A DNA stretch of 64,000 bases from Paramyrothecium sp. XJ0827 (lineage: Eukaryota; Ascomycota; Sordariomycetes; Hypocreales; Stachybotryaceae): NCBI GenBank assembly GCA_020881915.1, contig JAJFPB010000009.1, positions 186,001 to 250,000 on the forward strand. Direction: 5' to 3'. Below are positions 59,910 to 64,000 of this stretch, in pieces. Positions within the stretch are counted from its first letter, which is position 1, and each line of letters starts with the position of its first letter. The position numbers and the translations under genes are program-made. The notes under the pieces were generated by a model. That model had not been told where the DNA came from and did no database searches. It saw only the letters and a program-made list of their open reading frames with translations.

Positions 59910-60745
59910 ATGCCTCTCAAGTCTGTTTTATCACGGGCTGCGGTCAGGGTGGTATAGGCGCTGCTTTGGCCAAGTCGTTTCATTTGCAAGGTCATCGCGT
60001 CATTGCGACTGGTCGATCGTCCGAGGAAATTGACCCTGATCTGGCAGTGATGGGCGTGCACACCTTTGTTCTCGATGTCACAGATGAAGAGTCAATCCAA
60101 GCTGCTGTCGTAGAAGTCGCTCAATTGACCGGCGGCAAGCTCGACATACTTATCAACAACGCCGGGTTACTCCAAGTTCTTCCATTTGCCGATACACCAA
60201 TCACAGATGTCAAGCGTCTATTCGACGTCAACGTGATAGCCGTCTGGGCGATTACAAAGGCATTTCTACCATTGCTCCTCGAAGCACAAGGCTTGGTGAC
60301 TGCGCTCGGCAGCATCAACGAGGTATTCTGCCCGCCATTTTTGACCGGCTACAATGCTTCCAAGGCCGCAGTGGAGGCCTTGATGCGCACTTTGCGGCGT
60401 GAGCTAGCCCCCCTTGGCGTGAAGGTCGTCATTCTGAAGACAGGGAGTGTGCGCACTGGTCTATTTCAGAATGCTGCACCAACAAAACTTCCCGAAGACA
60501 GTTTCTACACTCCGATAGCTGCTTGGATCGAGCAGCGGCAATTTTCCGCCAAAGCTCAATTTATGGAGGTAGATGAGTATGCTCAAGCGGTGACTAGAGA
60601 ACTTTTGAAGGATGCACCAAAAGCTGTGATCTGGAAAGGCGGTTTGGTCATCGTCGCCTGGCTGTTGTCTTGGTTAGGGTGGGAGACAATGATGGTGAGA
60701 TTCATTTGGAAAAATCACAACCACTCCTTTACTTACAGGATCTAG
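59910..60745 (+). pseudogene. Short-chain dehydrogenase/reductase (AYR1-like) with early frameshift
   Basis: From ATG 59910 the frame reads MPLKSV. A single base is missing in the T-run at about 59925-59930, and the sequence continues in the next frame as FITGCGQGGIGAALAKSF. The rest is a complete classical SDR: Rossmann TGCxxGGIG, LDVTDEESI, LDILINNAGLL, the GSINEVF serine region and the catalytic YNASK, then a C-terminal hydrophobic helix (GGLVIVAWLLSWLGW) as in AYR1-type 1-acyl-dihydroxyacetone-phosphate reductases. No ATG exists in the second frame upstream of the Rossmann motif, so as written the gene cannot make the enzyme. Because everything else is intact, an assembly error or very recent mutation is likely. 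Substrate uncertain. Confidence 0.8.
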
Positions 60746-62113
60746 GATTCTTCGCTCATTAGTGGCAACGGACTGGACAAATTACAATACAAAAGCACCT
60801 AGGTGTGCGTAGTAGCTCGCCTCGATATTCTTCAATTTCTTCTGCGATAAGCATGAGAACATTCCGACGTCCTGGGGACGTCACTGTCCACAAAATTCGA
60901 CACTTGAGAGGCGAGGCAAGGATGGCTTTCTGCTCATAGTGAGGATCCAGAGGGCCTCCAATTTTGTTTACTGCTCGGTCTTAGTGCTATCTCATTTGCG
61001 AAGGAGTTTTAGAGAACTGTATAAGCCCGGTGGGCTCAGCATTGTTTCTTTGTCTCTATGTTTTTCTTGCATCGTGAGAGAAGGCTCGAAAACTTGGGTT
61101 TGATCGCAGGCTGTTCCGAGGGAATGAAAAGAAAAATAAGAAACGATAGAGTCAGAGTGGAGCGTTGATCTCATGGTCTAAATTTTCAACCGATGAGACT
61201 TGTAGAGCTTTTTGGACTTTTGATGTCTCCTTGACCCAGTGGCAGCACGCATGTGACTCCATCACTTATAATGTCTCTCGATTGCAGCCTTGATTATGGT
61301 GTCTACATTCCTTCCGAGCTGCCTCGTTCTCTGTGAGACCATTGGACGGATAACAAGTAGATTGGAGCGTTGTAGTGTGATTGTCTGCCTCAATCAGAGC
61401 AAGAGAAAGCCGAGCCAATGTTGTGCTGTTTCGGCCTGTACGAAAACGGATAGCCGACATGCAATGCAACAAGGCTTGGCTGAGCTACAAGAGCCTTTTC
61501 CCACATTATTCGGGAACCGGGTATCTTGGTATCTACATGGACCACACCGGATCATTCCGCGGGTTCCGAGAACAATCGATTGGTGGCAAAAAGCTGACAC
61601 CGCCATTTCAGACCCCAGTTGGTCCACGGGCAGGGAGGCTTGCGGCTGAGTCCAATCGCGCCTCACCTTAAGCCCAAGGATCAGACAAAACCACATGGAT
61701 CGCAAATGAACTATTGTAAAGAATCTCTTAGATTAGCCGCTTGCATATGTCGAGGAACAGTCGTATGCGGCGCAGGAGCAGGATGTACCCTGCATGCCAT
61801 CAACCAGCCGTGCGTATTCGCCATGCCTCAAATTTAAGCATGCACGTGTCGCTAGCGTTTTTAGGTGCCAAGAAGGTCTGACAGCATGCTTACATGGCCT
61901 GGAGCCTCGCGATTGTGCTCATCCGAGAATGCTACTCCGAGAAGGATCGTTATCGACGTGACGCCAAGCAATGGCCCCGGCAGGGTGATAAGTCCCAACT
62001 ATAAAACCACCAACGGGTCCAGCGGGAACAGAGGCCCATTGCGAGACGCTGTGCTTGCGGACGGAGTGCCCAGCCCAAAAAGTGAGGCGAGACTTTGGTC
62101 ATTCCAAGAGAAC
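60746..62113. other. Intergenic, nothing recognised
   Basis: About 1.4 kb. Overlapping ORFs at 61290-61705 on both strands show no family pattern. The right end is the promoter of the S8 protease. Confidence 0.5.
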
Positions 62114-64000
62114 ATGGTACGCCTAAGTCTTGTCCTCTCGCTCATCGCAGCTGTTCCTGCTGCGGTGGTTGCGAAGGAGGCGTCCCCAACAGAAAATATC
62201 GACACGGTCCCTGGAGCATACATTATCGAATTTGATGACAATCAGGTTAGATTCATCTGTCCGATAAGGGATTTCGAGAATCACAATGCTGAGTCCTCAC
62301 TAGGATACCACTCAGCTTCGAGTGCAGGCCGATACTGATTACGAAACGCGATTGGAACTCAACTACAAGCTGTTCAATGGTGTTTCTATTCAGCTTGATG
62401 TCGAAACAGCCGAAGAAAAGGCTGCTCAGCTTGCTTCTCTTCCTGCAGTCAAGAACATCTGGCCTGTGCGGATCATCCCTCTCCCCGAGTTGATCTTTGA
62501 CAACAATGACAAATCGAATCACTCAAAAACGACGGAGGGCCGCAAACATAAGAGACAGAATGGAGATAAGTCAAAAAGACAAAGCAATGTCGTTGTCGAT
62601 GTGAACTCTCCACATACCATGACCCAGGTGGACAAGCTGCACGCCAAAGGCATCACTGGCAATGGTATTAAAATTGCAGTTATCGACACTGGAGTAAGTT
62701 GCTTCGTTGGATATGTTTGAGTTGCAAGCTAATATGATTATTATATAGATTGATTATGCCCACCCTGCTTTAGGCGGTTGTTTTGGTGATGGTTGTCTCG
62801 TAAGTTTCGGCCACGACTTGGTCGGCGATGGCTATGATGGCTTGAATACGCCTATCCCTGACGACGATCCAATGGATACCTGCAGCGGTCATGGTACGCA
62901 TGTAGCTGGCATTATTGGAGCAAGAGAGAACGAATTAGGTTTCACTGGCGCCGCCCCGGACGCCATTCTCGGCGCTTACCGTGTCTTCGGCTGCGCCGGC
63001 GCAAGTGTGGGCAATGATGTTTTGATTGCCGCCTTCAACAGGGCCTATGAGGACGGTGCCGATATCATCACTGCATCGATTGGAGGAGCCTCTGGTTGGA
63101 CGCAAGATCCATGGTCTATCGCCGTGAGCCGCATCGTTGACAAGAGTGTGCCCTGCATCTTGGCTGCTGGAAACACGGGCCAGCCGTTCGCAATGGAGGC
63201 CGCAGCTACCGGAGAGGGCGTCACTGCCGTCGCGTCTTTCCACAACACAATGTTGCCGAGGGAGTTGTTTGCGGCTCACTATAAGGTGAACAATGGCTCA
63301 TCGGTTGCTTATCCATATGACTGGGGCCTCCCCGAATGGTACAACCAGGAAGAACGCCCAATTTATGCCACCAGCTTGGACACAACCAACGACAATGACG
63401 CGTGCGAGCCTTTGCCCGATGACACACCCGATTTAACCAACTACGACGTTCTTGTTCGCCGTGGTAACTGTCATTACGAAGTCCAGGCCCGGAACATCGC
63501 CGACAAGGGAGGCCGCTACATTATATGGTACAACAACCAGCCCGGAACTGTATGGGTCGACGTCGAGGGAGGTGTTGATGAGATCAAGGGAATCATCATG
63601 GTTCCACCGGAGGTTGGTGAGACTTGGGTCAAGGCACTCAAGGCCGGCTCTGAGATCAGGAACCGAATGACGTGGTGGATCGACGCAGACCCGTTCATTA
63701 TCGTTCAGCCCAACTACCAAACACCAGGAACTGTGAGTCTATTCACGAGTTGGGGTCCAACATTTGAGATGAACGCCAAACCGCAGTTTGGGGCTCCAGG
63801 AGGCAACATCTTGTCCACTTACCCGACGGACAGGGGCATGTACCGGGTCGCCTCTGGTACCTCCATGGCGACGCCGTTTGTCGCTGCTGCTTATGCTTTG
63901 ATTGCGGAAGCACGAGGCACCTTGGATCCTGCCACGATAGAAAATCTTCTCGCTGCCAACGCCAATCCTCAATTTTTCGAAGATCTCATAAACTACGGCA
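62114..64000 (+). CDS. Secreted subtilisin-family (S8) serine protease with PA domain, partial at right edge
   Basis: Start ATG 62114 gives a clean signal peptide (MVRLSLVLSLIAAVPAAVVA), then VPGAYIIEFDDNQ opening an I9-type propeptide. Intron 1 starts at 62246 and ends at 62315 (or 62327, same phase). Intron 2 is 62694-62748 and splits the Asp motif IAVIDTG|IDYAHPALGG. His is in CSGHGTHVAG and Ser in VASGTSMATPFVA. Between them lies a PA domain (VLVRRGNCHYEVQARNIADK ... YIIWYNNQPG ... GIIMVPPEVG, about 63445-63630). The order matches Vpr-like extracellular subtilases. The 3' end lies beyond base 64000. The gene resembles the protease at 8742-11204 block for block except for the PA domain. 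Confidence 0.9.

Overview
The window is nuclear DNA of a filamentous ascomycete (Pezizomycotina). Genes carry short GT-AG introns of about 50-110 bp, often with a CTGAC-like branch site. The content is typical of the group: a HET-domain gene, a Pth11/SAT4-type rhodopsin-fold membrane protein, secreted S8 proteases, MFS sugar carriers and a fungal arylsulfatase. Three blocks (about 27.2-29.07, 33.7-44.35 and 45.3-46.45 kb) are almost pure A/T, lack CpG, and have coding relics full of TAA/TAG. That is the signature of repeat-induced point mutation (RIP) acting on transposons. I cannot name the species.

Layout. 0.4-2.0 kb: CFEM/rhodopsin-type membrane protein (-). 3.5-7.3 kb: a divergent beta-glucosidase (GH3) / sugar-transporter pair, both broken; a solo LTR with a perfect 5-bp target duplication sits in one GH3 intron. 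8.7-11.2 kb: S8 protease without a PA domain. 11.7-12.1 kb: carboxylesterase relic. 12.7-14.8 kb: large orphan membrane protein. 14.9-15.5 kb: transcription-factor relic. 16.1-16.8 kb: orphan membrane protein. 18.1-19.8 kb: GT31/fringe-like glycosyltransferase. 22.3-23.1 kb: aspartic-protease relic with a GPI-like tail. 23.4-26.9 kb: convergent arylsulfatase and MFS sugar transporter.

29.07-33.7 kb is a gene island between RIP blocks. It holds an ankyrin relic, a foldback MITE and two divergent class-3 lipase paralogues. One has lost the catalytic serine (GHGLGG) while the other keeps GHSLGG. The island is bracketed by inverted copies of one repeat (P2/P3). The large AT block contains a complete RIP-mutated Ty3/gypsy chromovirus (two 650-bp LTRs, target duplication ATAAA). 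It is nested inside a copy of a second element family that has 105-bp terminal inverted repeats (TIRs). A partly unmutated copy of that family lies at 44.36-45.54 kb.

48-64 kb is ordinary genic DNA: HET protein, soluble epoxide hydrolase, bacterial-type (YgeA-like) amino-acid racemase, an unknown conserved gene with an internal stop, a secreted RidA-like protein, an SDR with an early frameshift, and a second S8 protease with a PA domain that runs off the right edge.

The strongest leads are the active/dead lipase pair inside an island framed by inverted repeats, the nested RIP elements with a RIP-spared interior, and the LTR that landed inside an intron two bases from the splice donor. Several frame breaks are single-base changes in short homopolymers and could be assembly errors. 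I found no tRNA, rRNA or CRISPR array.
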